Shown here: one piece after another, positions 32,108-42,635 of the stretch
How positions within the stretch are numbered: the stretch's first letter is position 1
How the letters are laid out: each line of letters starts with the position of its first letter
From: Calcarisporiella thermophila CBS 279.70
Taxonomy: Eukaryota; Calcarisporiellomycota
Direction of reading: 5' to 3'
NCBI RefSeq assembly: GCF_041956535.1
Contig: NW_027192191.1
Span: 1,189,443-1,253,442, forward strand
Length of the DNA: 64,000 nucleotides
Translations under genes and position numbers: made by a program
The notes under the pieces: generated by a model
The model's input: the letters and a program-made list of their open reading frames with translations, nothing else
Told to the model about the DNA's origin: nothing
The model's database searches: none

Positions 32108-33629
32108 ATGACAGATCAAGGTAAAGTGCGAAAGATGCTAAAACAATAAGTGATATTGGTTCTACCCTATTCCAACCAATTTTCTATTTCATTTCTTATA
32201 GCTTCATCTATATATTCTAGCATCGATGATGTTCCTCTTATTGTTTCGCCGCACCATAAATTACCCCAACCGGTAAGTTTATCAGAAATATGTCCTTTTC
32301 ACCTAATATAATAGAATTAACAACATCGTTATATAATAAAGATAAACTTACCCTACGACTTTGCGATTATACCTGAGATTATTTCCGAATATGTTAGGCT
32401 TCATTTCTCAATATTGAAGAATTCAATCTAAAATTTTTTTGATCTTGTCCCTCTAGCATCAATATGACTTCAAACTCGAAAATACTGTCATCGAAGAATC
32501 GCAGCGAAGGCGTCTCTGTGCGGAAGAATTTGCCAAAACTATGGAGGAACAAACTCGAAAAAATGAGGAAACACGAAGGCAACGTGAACGTGAGTTGACC
32601 AAGCGACTTGCGCCCGGATTCGACCCAGACGCAGACGAGGGAATTCTACAGCCTGTTAAAGTGCTTGCATCTAGAAAGGGGCGAGAGTCTGAAGGATCAC
32701 AACCTTTTCATCAGCATGTGCGATCCGCATCTGCCGATAGTACAGCTCGCGCGAAAGAATCTCTTCAAAGTGGCAATAGCGTAATTATTCAGCTATATTG
32801 ATTGTATTTATTTACATATATTATAATTATTTTTATTTAGAAACATTTTGGGACAACAATTCCTCAATCTAAGCAATCCAACCTTTTTTCTTTTCTGGAA
32901 TTTGAGCAAGGCTTGCCTCCTCCAGATCCGTGGGATACCCCTGAAGCCATTGTAGACGATTTAACCGCGCTTAAAGATGTTCTTGGAGTTCAAATGAATA
33001 CCTCGGGTAGCTCGTTAAGCAATGTACCCCTGGAAAATCCTAATAACTCTACGCTCTTCCGATCATCGACTTCAATTCAAGCTTCTCAGTCTATGGCTCC
33101 AAATACAGGTTCACTCAGACCACTAAGTCTCCAACCATTGATTAGGGATCAAAATTCGTCTAGTCAGCTTTCCCGTGCACTATCACACTTGAATATATCT
33201 CATCCATCCGGCTTTTCCTCTTCGCCCTCGCTGCCTGCAATAACAAGCGCACCTCAACGAAGCTTACCTTCTCCACCTTCAAAACCCACGCCCGTGAATG
33301 TTCTTTCCAACACTACCCATACGAACGATGATTCCGCTTCAACAGAAACTCATCTGATGGAATCGTCACCTTTTACCAGTTCGCAAGCTTCAAACAGCCA
33401 CTGGGGGCTTCCTAATCTCAATTTCGATTCTTCTCAAACGCCTTCCCATGCACAGCAGTCTCAACAATCACATCCACAGGAAGAAGAGAAAAGCTTGGAC
33501 TTGAGTAATAGCGAATCAGTGAATCAACTAATCCAAATGGGATTTAGTCATGATCAATCATTAGATGCCTTAAAACGATATGACTATGACCTTGAGAAAG
33601 CGACAAATTATTTGTTGGATATGATATGA
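32108..33629 (+). CDS. UBAP1-like ESCRT-I component (UMA + UBA domains)
   Basis: Predicted ubiquitin-binding ESCRT-I subunit for sorting into multivesicular bodies. Exon 1 encodes MTDQ; a small exon adds SSIYSSIDDVPLIVSPHHKL (UMA-type core, compare animal UBAP1 and MVB12), and the next begins HQYDFKLENTVIEESQRRRL, matching the YDFSLE...I segment of UBAP1, followed by a charged helix (EEFAKTMEEQTRKNEETRRQ). After a disordered part comes DPWDTPEAIVDDLTALKDVL, like the DPFDNLE...LRNIL stretch of UBAP1. A long Ser/Pro-rich linker leads to a C-terminal UBA domain: SVNQLIQMGFSHDQSLDALK and YDYDLEKATNYLLDMI. The order and spacing match UBAP1 except for one UBA-like unit instead of several. Family assignment is by motif reading only. 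Confidence 0.72.
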
Positions 33630-33833
33630 GATCCTTTAACGTAGCTTTTTATATTTTTTATATTTTTTTTTTTTTTACATTTAACACCTATTTATGTTTG
33701 ATTATCTGCAAATGATAGAGCTATCTTCACTTTTTAATAAAGAATCGGAGTCGATTACTCACTTATAAATATTTAAATATTAGAAATGATATTTAAAAAC
33801 AAATTCAAAGTATAAAGGGCAGTTAAACTCTAA

Positions 33834-36800
33834 CTATTGAGCCTTGCAAAGCATCTCTATTATAGCCTGTATATTATCAGTATCATGTAGGGATTGTACT
33901 CTTCTTGCCTCGTCCAATGGAGTTCGATCCCATCGATCCAATATACCTGGTTTGATATGAGAAAAACTTAATAGATATTCGACTATTTCAAGGCAAGATT
34001 CGGCGGCAGCCTATAAAACGTAAAAATATATTAATTACTTGGTTATAAGATTTCAATATAAAAGCCAGTAAATTACTATATGTAGAGCTGTCCTCCCATC
34101 GATCGAAGATTTGGAATTAATATCAAATCCAGCTTCAATAATGAGTTGAACTGTTTCAAGATCACCAGCCAATACAGCACTGGAATAAGGATAGAAGTTT
34201 ATGATTAGAAATTGATACTTTGGTAAATGAAAGTATAAACAAATTACTTGAAGAAAAACCAAGTCATTTCTTGTAACTCGAAATCGCTGAAATGCGCTCC
34301 TGCCTTTCGCAATAGTCGCACAACGGCTAGGTTACCGGAGCGCACTGCATCGAATAAAGGAGTATGATTAAATCGGTCTCGAACGTGGACACTCGCTCCG
34401 TTTAACAATAAAAATTCTACAATAGAAATGTGTCCATCGCTACATGCAACGTGAAGAGCTAAGTGCAAAATAACTAAATATAGGTATGAAAACACGATAT
34501 CTCTAAACTAATAAACTTACGAGTTCGACCGTCATAATCGGCAATTGTCATTTGCAGAGTCCCTGTAGATGCGTCTCGGAGTGAACGAAGAGCTTCCAAA
34601 TCATTAGATGCTGCCGCAGAACACAGCAGAACAGCATATAATGATTTTTCTAATAATACTCGTTCTTGAACTGACATGACCATCCTAGCCACATCTGCCG
34701 AGCCATTTTCTATTGCCTCACGGTGCAAATCTGCCGATGCCGCAGCAACGATTGCACGAACAAGATGATGAGGGCGGTTATGGTAAGAGAAACGTTGTCG
34801 CGTTGCAACAACGGTTAATTCTCCACGTAAGTTTTTGGTCATCAAATTACGAATCTTTTCAGGAGAATATTTCTTTCCAAGCAGATAGGAAAGTTTAGTA
34901 AGTGCACACTATTAAAAAGAGAAAGGAAAATTTTAGTACTAGACGAGCACAAGCGAATAACTTTGCTATAATAATACCTCTGCTGTCATATCACTACCAG
35001 GAACTACCCCTGCTTTATATAAAACTTTGCCTGTAGCATAAAGATCACTGACGAGTCCCTTATTACCTAAAAGATATATTATTAAATGGATAGAACTAGA
35101 ACAATGAAGCTATCAAATTTACACTGGGTGCAATTAACAATCACTACTCCCCGCTCATTAGCTTCTTTCAAGGCTCGAACTAAATCTTCTCGTGCGTTTG
35201 GAGCGTTCCCAGCCCCATATGTCTCAAGGACCACACCTTCGATCTTAAGATGTAGAGAAGAAATATAAAAGCACGTAAGATCTCGAATTAGCTTAAATTT
35301 CAAATTAAAAATAAGCATACAGGAGGCGCAAGGAAGGCACGAACAGTCGACTCTGTGATACCAGGAAAAAGTCGTAAAGTAGCGACATTTGGGTTCATCT
35401 CTTTATGAGCACGAAATTTCGCAATAGTAGAGGGCCTCAACACCTCAGACCATGCAACATCAAAATTGATTCCCACATTCACTAATGGCCGAAGGTTATG
35501 TGAATCAAATGCATCAAGGTCAACTGCAGAAACTTTAGTAACACGATTTCCTCGAAAAAGTTTATTGCTGAAATATAAAGTGACCTCCGGAATAACAAAG
35601 TGACCTGCTATGGTGAGAGCTCCCAGCAAATTCTCAAGGCCGTCGTTACGAACCTCTGAAATTGGTACCTACATACAAATACATCAATGTAATGTAAATA
35701 GCGAGATACACTACATCCAATCTACTTGTGAGCCAGTGAGAATGACCGTTTTGCTATATGTAGGACAATAAGCCAGGTGAAATGGAGAGAGTATTGTAAG
35801 AATTTTATATATACCCGAGCTCTTCTAGCATAAAACTTAAAGCAGATGCCGTATATGCCATTGTATCAGTACCTGAAATAATATCATTACATTAGCAGCT
35901 CTTATCAAAAAAGTGAAACTAGTATATACCATGTAGAATAATAAAAGCGTCAAACAACGTGTAATTGTCCTCTATATCTGTCGCTATTCTCTTCCAATCT
36001 AGTTGAAATGTTTGAGAACCAATTATTGTGTAAGCAACGATTGCAATATACTATACCTGACATCGTCATGTTGCTAGAATCCAATAGAGGCTCATATTCA
36101 AGAATAGAATATCTTTTGGAGAGTCAAGTCAAGTAAACTCTTTTAGAATTGAAGAGTATATACCTTATTCTCTTGCCAAATAAACTGGGTGGAGTAATAA
36201 GACTTGGAATGCGGAACTCACGACCCTCACCATCCTCTAAACTATGAAAATCTGGTTTGCGAGGCAGTCGAACTTTATTTAATCCTATTGGAGTCGGTAC
36301 GGATATCTGATTGAGCTCCTGTAAATCCGTCGAAGAACTACAGCGAGAACGATGCCCAAAAATGGAAAGGCCCTCAGGATCATGAAACCGGGACATTTGA
36401 GAAAGGGTATGCGCTAAAAAGTTTGGGACCTATAACAATTACTGAAAGATCAGATAAACTTCGGTGTACATGTAATAACTATGGTCACATACTGGGACAT
36501 AGCCATTGCTGGTATTTTTCATTCCAATAGTGCCACCGGTATATATCACTTCAAAAATTGAAATTGTGAAAAAAAGAACTTTAGATTAAATCGAGTAACC
36601 GCACATACCGAGAACACGAGAGATATCTTATAAGTAGCATGATAAATCAATAATCAATTATGAAATACATGTTGAGTTCATATAACAATACTAACCTGGT
36701 GTCAACATATCATCTCGGTCGACACTAAGTTGATATTCCACAGCATCATTTTCATCTAATCGAAGAAAATATTAAACATTATGAGTACCAGAAGAAACAA

Positions 36801-36874
36801 TGTAACAATAACATACAATATGTCGTTTCATTCAAATTATTAATTTTTTCGTGGGAATTTTCAGTTCCCTCCAT
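33834..36874 (-). CDS. ASPG: L-asparaginase/lysophospholipase with ankyrin repeats (ASPG type)
   Basis: Cytosolic type I asparaginase of the 60-kDa lysophospholipase group. The start MEGTENSHEKINNLNETTY leads to the first catalytic motif VIYTGGTIGMKNTSNGYVP; the second motif, with HGTDTMAYTASALSFMLEE, is split by an intron near 35,930. Between them is a linker with SRFHDPEGLSIFGHRSRCSS. The C-lobe has NLLGALTIAGHFVIPEVTLY, SHNLRPLVNVGINFDVAW and GVVLETYGAGNAPNAREDL. The C-terminal third is ankyrin repeats (LHVACSDGHISIVEFLLLNG; VRDRFNHTPLFDAVRSGNLA; LAGDLETVQLIIEAGFDI). About fifteen short introns. Activity as asparaginase is inferred from conserved motifs; the lysophospholipase label is historical. 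It converges on the UBAP1-like gene with 204 bp between stops. Confidence 0.92.
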
Positions 36875-37324
36875 GACGCCGGTTAAGTTCTTTGACACTC
36901 TTGAATCCAAAAATAATAACTTTACTGCAAAATATATGAAACTATAAAATTATATAAAACCATCCACGTGACATGCAAAAATCATCAGAGCAAAATTGAG
37001 GAAGTTATTGAAAAATAAAATGAAACTAGCGCAACTTCTATACCTATGAGTTAGCGAGAAAAGAGGAAAAAGAGCTTAACAAAATGTATATATTTTTAAT
37101 ACTTTCAATATATTCCCTTAATTATCTATTTTTTACTTTCAATTAGTAATTTTTGTCTTTTAGTTTTTCTTGATTGGATTATTTTTCAAAATTATTTTGA
37201 ATTTGTAAATAATTTTTCATTTTTTTTAAAAATTTTTATTTTTTAAATTTATCAAATTTAAATTTATATTTTGGTTAATAATTTTTTTTATTTGAGATTT
37301 TATTTGTTAATTTCAAACATTGCA

Positions 37325-38124
37325 TTAATATTTCTTGCGATCGCGCGAGCGAGGACGTGAACGCCTATTATAGTCTCTACTATAAGCTCTTTCGCATGAA
37401 TCCTGTCGTGAAATATGAGTGAGTGTGTCGTTTGAAGGACTATTTCCCTTTGAGTAGGCATGTGGTGAACGTGAACGTGATCGGGATTTTCTATCGTGCT
37501 TCCGTGTTTCCTTTTCATCCTCGTCCCTATCATCATCTTTCGGTGGGCGATAGTTTTTAACCTATTAGTGAGTAAATAAACAGTTAAGCTTTATATCAAT
37601 CAGAAGGCTTTAAAAGAACATCGAATACATGGTCAACTCTTATTGTTCGGCCCAGTATCTAAAGACAATAAAGATAATTAATGAATATCAATAATATAAT
37701 ATTTTAAAAGAAATTACTTTTGTGTTGTTAAAATTGTCAACAGCAAGGATGGTGCTTCTCTGATCCTCATATTTGACGAAAGCAAATCCTTTTGATTTTC
37801 CTGTTTTCTTGTCTCTGACAAGATTTATATCTGTCACTTCTCCATACCTATAAAAGGAGCATACAATCAATAATGTATAAAGAAAAGCAATGAATGTAGT
37901 AATACTGAACTGTGAGAATATGCAAATGATGTCCCCTTCCGTTAAGTCAAAGGGAAGTCCGCCAACATATACATAAGCAGAGTGTTTATAATCTGAGTGC
38001 CAAGATGCAGCTTCAGAAATTCCTCTAAACGCCTCTTGTTCATTTATTCGTTGGATCTCCTTAATAACACTAAATAAATAAAAAAAGGATGAAATAGTTT
38101 AGCAAGATCATTTGTAACCTTCAT
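37325..38124 (-). CDS. IST3: Spliceosomal RRM protein Ist3/Snu17 (RBMX2 type)
   Basis: Component of the RES complex (Ist3-Bud13-Pml1), needed for splicing and retention of pre-mRNA at spliceosome activation. The protein reads VIKEIQRINEQEAFRGISEA, then the RRM: SAYVYVGGLPFDLTEGDIIC, YGEVTDINLVRDKKTGKSKG and FAFVKYEDQRSTILAVDN, ending GRTIRVDHV. A basic RS-like tail with HDRKSRSRSRSPHAYSKG, ending RSRDRKKY, follows. The VIKEIQRINEQE N-terminus is specific for this group. The exact start is unsettled: ATG at 38124 is the nearest upstream methionine across an intron, but the splice phase is not clean. It is divergent from the H2A.Z gene, about 250 bp apart. Confidence 0.88.
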
Positions 38125-38374
38125 AAATACACTCAAGAAACTTGCTTCATGTTATAATATTTCTGTTCATATTACAACTGCACCTTATTGTATCTGACTA
38201 CTTTGTAGGGAGAGGATGCTAACCTAACCTGATTTAATTTTTAAACATTTGCTAATTTTTTTCATATAAAATGCTTTAATCTTGATTTTTACTTGACAAG
38301 AGCTCCTTTTTTTCGACAACATTTAAAAATTATAAGTCGACCGTTAGTATAATCTGAACTTATTTACTAGTGCT

Positions 38375-38953
38375 ATGTCGAGTACACAACCCAAAACTCA
38401 AAACAATCAACCTCAGTCGGAAAAATCCAACAAAGATCAGGGGGATCAAATAAAACCGAAGGAAAAGGCCCCAGCGCTTACCAGATCAGCTAGAGCTGGT
38501 CTTCAGGTATATATCTGATAATAATTCATTCTTTATCGATTGGTTTGAATTTCTCTCTTTTTTTTTTTACTCATTTAGTTCCCTGTTGGTCGCATTCATC
38601 GATATCTCAAAAATAAAAGCATGAATAATGCTCGAGTTGGTGCGAAGGCCGCCGTTTACGCTGCAGCTATTCTAGAATATTTATGTGCTGAGGTAAGCTA
38701 TATAATGCAATGTTTTGGCTTTAATCCTTTTTAATCTTTTTATCACAATTAGGTTCTGGAATTAGCTGGTAACGCGACCAAAGATCTCAAAGTAAAACGC
38801 ATCACTCCTCGTCATCTTCAATTAGCTATTCGCGGAGATGAAGAGCTCGATACTTTAATTAGAGCAACGATCGCAGGTGGTGGTGTGCTTCCACACATAC
38901 ATTCCAAGTTAATCGGAAAACCGGGAAAGTCAAAAGGAAAGAAGCCCTCTTAA
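38375..38953 (+). CDS. HTZ1: Histone H2A.Z variant
   Basis: Histone variant placed by SWR1 at promoters and chromatin boundaries. Three exons. The N-terminal tail is unusually long and Gln/Asn/Lys-rich ([20 protein letters not shown]...). The fold begins at [20 protein letters not shown] and continues [60 protein letters not shown] and [20 protein letters not shown]. The [20 protein letters not shown] and LIGK forms and the lack of the SQ-motif tail separate it from canonical H2A. It ends in a lysine-rich KSKGKKPS. No other histone gene lies nearby, as expected for the variant. Confidence 0.96.
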
Positions 38954-39267
38954 TAATCTCTTTATTCATTTTTTTTTTCATTTTACTGTAATGTATATTT
39001 CTTTGTCATTTTGATTTTTTGCAGTGAAGTTATGGTATAAATAATTTTTAGTATTTGTATAGAAAAATAGTATCCCTTGAATATGAAAGTTATTAAGAAC
39101 TAGAGAGGACTTTAGAATCCAAAAGTATTAGGTAAAGATGTTCTTTATAAGCAGTTAAAAAAAAGAATGAAAAGATGTAATTAAAAGCGTCATTTATTTT
39201 AAGAAGGAAAATATACAGGTATATCAATCAATAAATATATAGTTATAAATTCAAATATTTTTAACTA
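38954..39267. other. Convergent 3' flank, no gene seen
   Basis: AT-rich space between the ends of the H2A.Z gene and the orphan membrane-protein gene. No feature seen beyond A-rich and T-rich runs expected of 3' regions. Confidence 0.5.
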
Positions 39268-40254
39268 TTATTGGACAGTTGATTTAATGTCGCGGATGTT
39301 ATTAATCTCTTTTCGACTTTCATGGTTGTCAATAGTGTCCGCTTCATCTGGTTTTTGCCCGAGCAAATCTTCCATGGAGTCTGCATGAGGTTTGTCAATT
39401 GGAGCAAGAGGGTGCTCGGCAGCAGCTGTTATTAAAGATTCTCGTTTGTACACTATATCGTTTACTGCAAATCGAGTGCAGTCATTACCACGATAAACCG
39501 AGGAAGAAAGTACTCCAGCTTTGCTAGGTTGCTGAATTGAGGTATTAGAAGAATATGGTATATTGTGATCAATAGATGACGGGGAAGAGGTTGTGGGAGG
39601 CAAAATATAGAACGGAGAGATCGAGCGTTCTGAGGTGTAAGTTGGAAAAATATTTGGAGAGTAAGTTGGGTATTGTGAGGTATTGTGTTGAGGAGAGGGC
39701 ATAACAGGCTGCTTGTGTTCAGGAAATTGCGCAATATTCTCGGTATAAGGAGTGTGTGTGTGCAAAAGTAAATTTTCTCCAGGTCCTTGTTCAGTCATTG
39801 GATTATCAAAATTACCAACATCTAATCCATAATTATGCTTATAATTTCCTGCATGTAGATGTGGGCTTCCTTGTGTAATGATTGTATCCATAGGTTTGTC
39901 GAAATTACCGACATCGAGCTCGTTGACAGGCTTATACTTTTCTGCATGTAAGTGAAGCATTTTTTGGTCAGAAGAATCATACCTAGTTGTGGGGGAGCAA
40001 TGGGGAAGGGGATGGGGAGAATAATGTGGAGACGGTGGTGCTGGAGGTGATATTGGCAGCGAATTATAACTAGATATAGTCATTTCAATTGGATTTATGG
40101 TCGTCATCTCTTGACCAAAGCCGTTTGGAATATCTGCTTGAGCTTGCTTATTCTCTCCATTTTTTCTTATACAACATCTGAGTATACAAATGATAATAGC
40201 TACCAGAATTAGAGCAGCAACTACGGCGACGATAGGAATAACGAGCGATACCAT
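39268..40254 (-). CDS. Orphan single-pass membrane protein with 31-residue tandem repeat
   Basis: The frame opens with a hydrophobic span (MVSLVIPIVAVVAALILVAI then IICILRCCIRK), followed by a cytoplasmic-type stop-transfer with two cysteines. About 290 polar residues follow, rich in Pro, Ser, Thr and Tyr, with SPPAPPSPHYSPHPLPH. Two copies of a 31-residue unit occur back to back: HLHAEKYKPVNELDVGNFDK and HLHAGNYKHNYGLDVGNFDN. The C-terminus is charged and ends RDIKSTVQ. An in-frame open stretch continues upstream to about 40,370 without an ATG, and a plausible acceptor lies at about 40,275, so upstream exons encoding an extracellular part or signal peptide are likely. I recognise no family. 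It may be a type I receptor-like or wall-associated protein. Confidence 0.6.
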   Translation of the reverse strand: MVSLVIPIVAVVAALILVAIIICILRCCIRKNGENKQAQADIPNGFGQEMTTINPIEMTISSYNSLPISPPAPPSPHYSPHPLPHCSPTTRYDSSDQKMLHLHAEKYKPVNELDVGNFDKPMDTIITQGSPHLHAGNYKHNYGLDVGNFDNPMTEQGPGENLLLHTHTPYTENIAQFPEHKQPVMPSPQHNTSQYPTYSPNIFPTYTSERSISPFYILPPTTSSPSSIDHNIPYSSNTSIQQPSKAGVLSSSVYRGNDCTRFAVNDIVYKRESLITAAAEHPLAPIDKPHADSMEDLLGQKPDEADTIDNHESRKEINNIRDIKSTVQ

Positions 40255-40881
40255 GAGAAAGATTGCGAGATCTATTAAATTAAAGAGAATGAAGTTATTT
40301 ATGATGCACAGCCGCAACCAAAACTTAAACTGGAAATATATAGGAGTTTCGATAGGGCTGAGCCACAATTTTGCACCTTCGCAAAAATATAGAAACTACT
40401 ATAATTAGTTATAATACTATCTCAATATTATTCAAATGAGCCTAGTTTAGAGATTCCAACAATATTATTATCTCCTTCTAATAGCAGTGTTATAGACATC
40501 TCAATGTCATGTTGTCAAGTTACATAGTTTGTCATAGCACTAAATATATGAATTGAATATATAACACTTAATATTTCTTGTATTTTGACAAAATAGTGGA
40601 AATGCAGTGCTAGCTTTTGGAATTGGAGGGTGTTTAAACTTCAGAGCCATTCAAGAGAATTATTAATCGTTCTAAGTACAAATACATAATTGAATGGTAT
40701 AGCCTGATTGCAGCATCAACAATTAGCAAATTCAACGGGTGTATTAAATCTATCTTTCAGTTTTGTTGGGAGTATGTTGGATATACTATGCCAGAATAAC
40801 TAACCCGAGTTATTTGGCGCACACTCTCCAATAAAGAAAAATTTATTTCTTCTAATAATTTTTATATCAAATATACATGAT
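40255..40881. other. Intergenic or unassigned 5' exons
   Basis: About 630 bp between the NPC2-like gene end and the orphan membrane gene, both on the minus strand. It contains an open stretch in frame with the orphan protein near 40,275-40,400 and scattered short frames; I could not build a convincing first exon. Confidence 0.4.
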
Positions 40882-41510
40882 TCAATACTTAATAGGAAAA
40901 GTCGCGATTGCATCAACACATGCAATGGGTCGTTTATCTGTTGTGAATGCACGAATGTTTACCGTATACTTACCCTAGAAACATGCAAGAAGGAGTGAAC
41001 GAATAATTGAATTCACTGTTGAAATGGTGAATTGTATTTTTAACTTACCGGCGGAATTTCCTTTGGTAGTGTCTCTGTATGTTCAACCTGTAGTTCACCG
41101 CGCTGTAGCGGGCATTGATATCCAATTTTTTCCGCCTCCTCACACAAATCCATTTGTTGCTGAAGTAGTTTAATTAACCCGTATTTTACAACTAGATCTA
41201 CATAAGCTCCTTCCTTAATGTTTTCTGTTAAATTGCCTTTTCCAAGTATTGTTAAAGGTTTTCCTCTTTCAGGTGGGTTGGGGCTGAATTTGATGTAGTC
41301 AATTCTAAAAAAAAATTATTAAGCATAATTACTATAGATACAGTACAGTATTCATGTTTACTGGGCAATGTAGTCGTCTTTGCCGCAATCATTGATAACA
41401 GCAATATTTCCGCCTAGTTTTTCACCAATTTCGAAGGCATTTGCCTTTAGAACTAATGCCAATAATGTTAAGACTAAAATATTTATCATGATACAGTGAT
41501 GCAACCCCAT
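40882..41510 (-). CDS. NPC2: NPC2-like ML-domain lipid transfer protein
   Basis: Small secreted or vacuolar-lumen lipid/sterol carrier of the MD-2-related lipid-recognition family (NPC2; fungal PG/PI transfer protein). The signal peptide is MGLHHCIMINILVLTLLALV ending KANA. The mature part begins FEIGEKLGGNIAVINDCGKD. Domain residues: DYIAQIDYIKFSPNPPERGK, PLTILGKGNLTENIKEGAYV, DLCEEAEKIGYQCPLQRGEL and the end IPPGKYTVNIRAFTTDKRPI then ACVDAIATFPIKY. Cysteines in NDCG, LCEEA, YQCP and ACVD fit the family disulfides. Two introns, positioned as in other fungal members. Length about 175 residues, as expected. Confidence 0.92.
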
Positions 41511-41733
41511 TTATAAAATATTTAAAAATTGTAAATGTAAGTAATTGGGGAATGTAGGCGCTTTTAATATACCCTTTCCTTTTACTTAAAGATGGCGCAG
41601 AAAATCTCCCTGTTTCAGAAGGAATGTATATATTTAAAAAAAATTTACCGATTAGAGTACAAAAATCAAGAAAACTAGTCGAAAAAATCAGAAACTAAAT
41701 AGTATATACAAATAAAAAATATTAAAATGCTTA

Positions 41734-42330
41734 TTAGAAATCATATTCTTCATCTGATTTGATAATATTATCAAGTGATGGTGCCAATTCAGGACAGTAG
41801 GGAGGATCATCATACGGGAAGAGGTGGCAATTAGATAAATCAGCTTCGAATTTATAAATAGATGATGAAAAGTCGGCTTGATCGCAACTATTGTCGTCTA
41901 AGTCATCGCTGTTGGGATATGACTGTACGGATCGATCTGTATAGCAGCTCTCACCTAAAAAGCATTCTGGTAATTTGGGAGAGTGTTTTACTGTCTTAGA
42001 ACGCCCGTATACGAAGTCAAGTGGATCCATTCTGAACGAGTCCTTCATGCTCACATCAATTCCGTGTGAAGGCCTAGAGTTTTGTTTTCTAGAAGGAATT
42101 TCAGAAATGTTACCAACTGTTTCGACTGCATCACTACATGATTGACAAACAACAAAACCCCCATTTTCTCTTGTCTCTACCCACAGAGCCAGAGAAGAGG
42201 GAAAAATCACACTACAGATCATACAGAAAAAGACCTCCTCCTCCGAAGAAGTGGTGGTCTTACCATTTTCAACAACGAATTCAACATTATTGTCATGATC
42301 ACGTAGAGATTCACGTAGTGAGCCTGGCAT
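41734..42330 (-). CDS. Orphan CxxC-CxxC protein with acidic tail
   Basis: Intronless frame of about 198 codons starting MPGSLRESLRDHDNNVEFVV. A single putative zinc site is made of FFCMICS and VVCQSCS, 26 residues apart, with a tryptophan between (LALWVETREN). The rest is polar and acidic, with scattered Cys (PECFLGESCYTD, DDNSCDQ, LSNCHLF), an aromatic-Pro segment (HLFPYDDPPYCPEL) and the end SDEEYDF. An in-frame ATG upstream at 42429 adds a hydrophobic stretch (MIGVVGNKNFILPSLF...) that looks like 5' leader, so I prefer 42330. No family recognised; a short zinc ribbon or degenerate RING/PHD half are possibilities. Confidence 0.6.
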   Translation of the reverse strand: MPGSLRESLRDHDNNVEFVVENGKTTTSSEEEVFFCMICSVIFPSSLALWVETRENGGFVVCQSCSDAVETVGNISEIPSRKQNSRPSHGIDVSMKDSFRMDPLDFVYGRSKTVKHSPKLPECFLGESCYTDRSVQSYPNSDDLDDNSCDQADFSSSIYKFEADLSNCHLFPYDDPPYCPELAPSLDNIIKSDEEYDF

Positions 42331-42635
42331 GATTGCTATAATAATACGAATTGAATAAAAAAAGGTGAAAAATGATTTTGAAAACAAACTTGGCAGAATA
42401 AAATTTTTATTTCCAACCACACCAATCATGTGGAATCGTTATTGACTAACAGTCGTCTAATAGAAATTTCAGAATTCGGATGAAAATGAAAGTTGATGAA
42501 AAGAAACTATTCAATATTATCAAAACAAGACAAAGCAGAGCATACAGGTTAAAAATGCATAAAAACAATAGGTAGAAGAAATGAGAAAAATAAAGTCAAC
42601 AAAAAATGCCAAGCGAACTATATATAATTATAACC

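Noticed and set aside
33660-33680. Poly-T tracts as insertion scars
   Set aside because: Long T runs occur throughout the introns and 3' regions of this AT-rich genome and show no target duplications.
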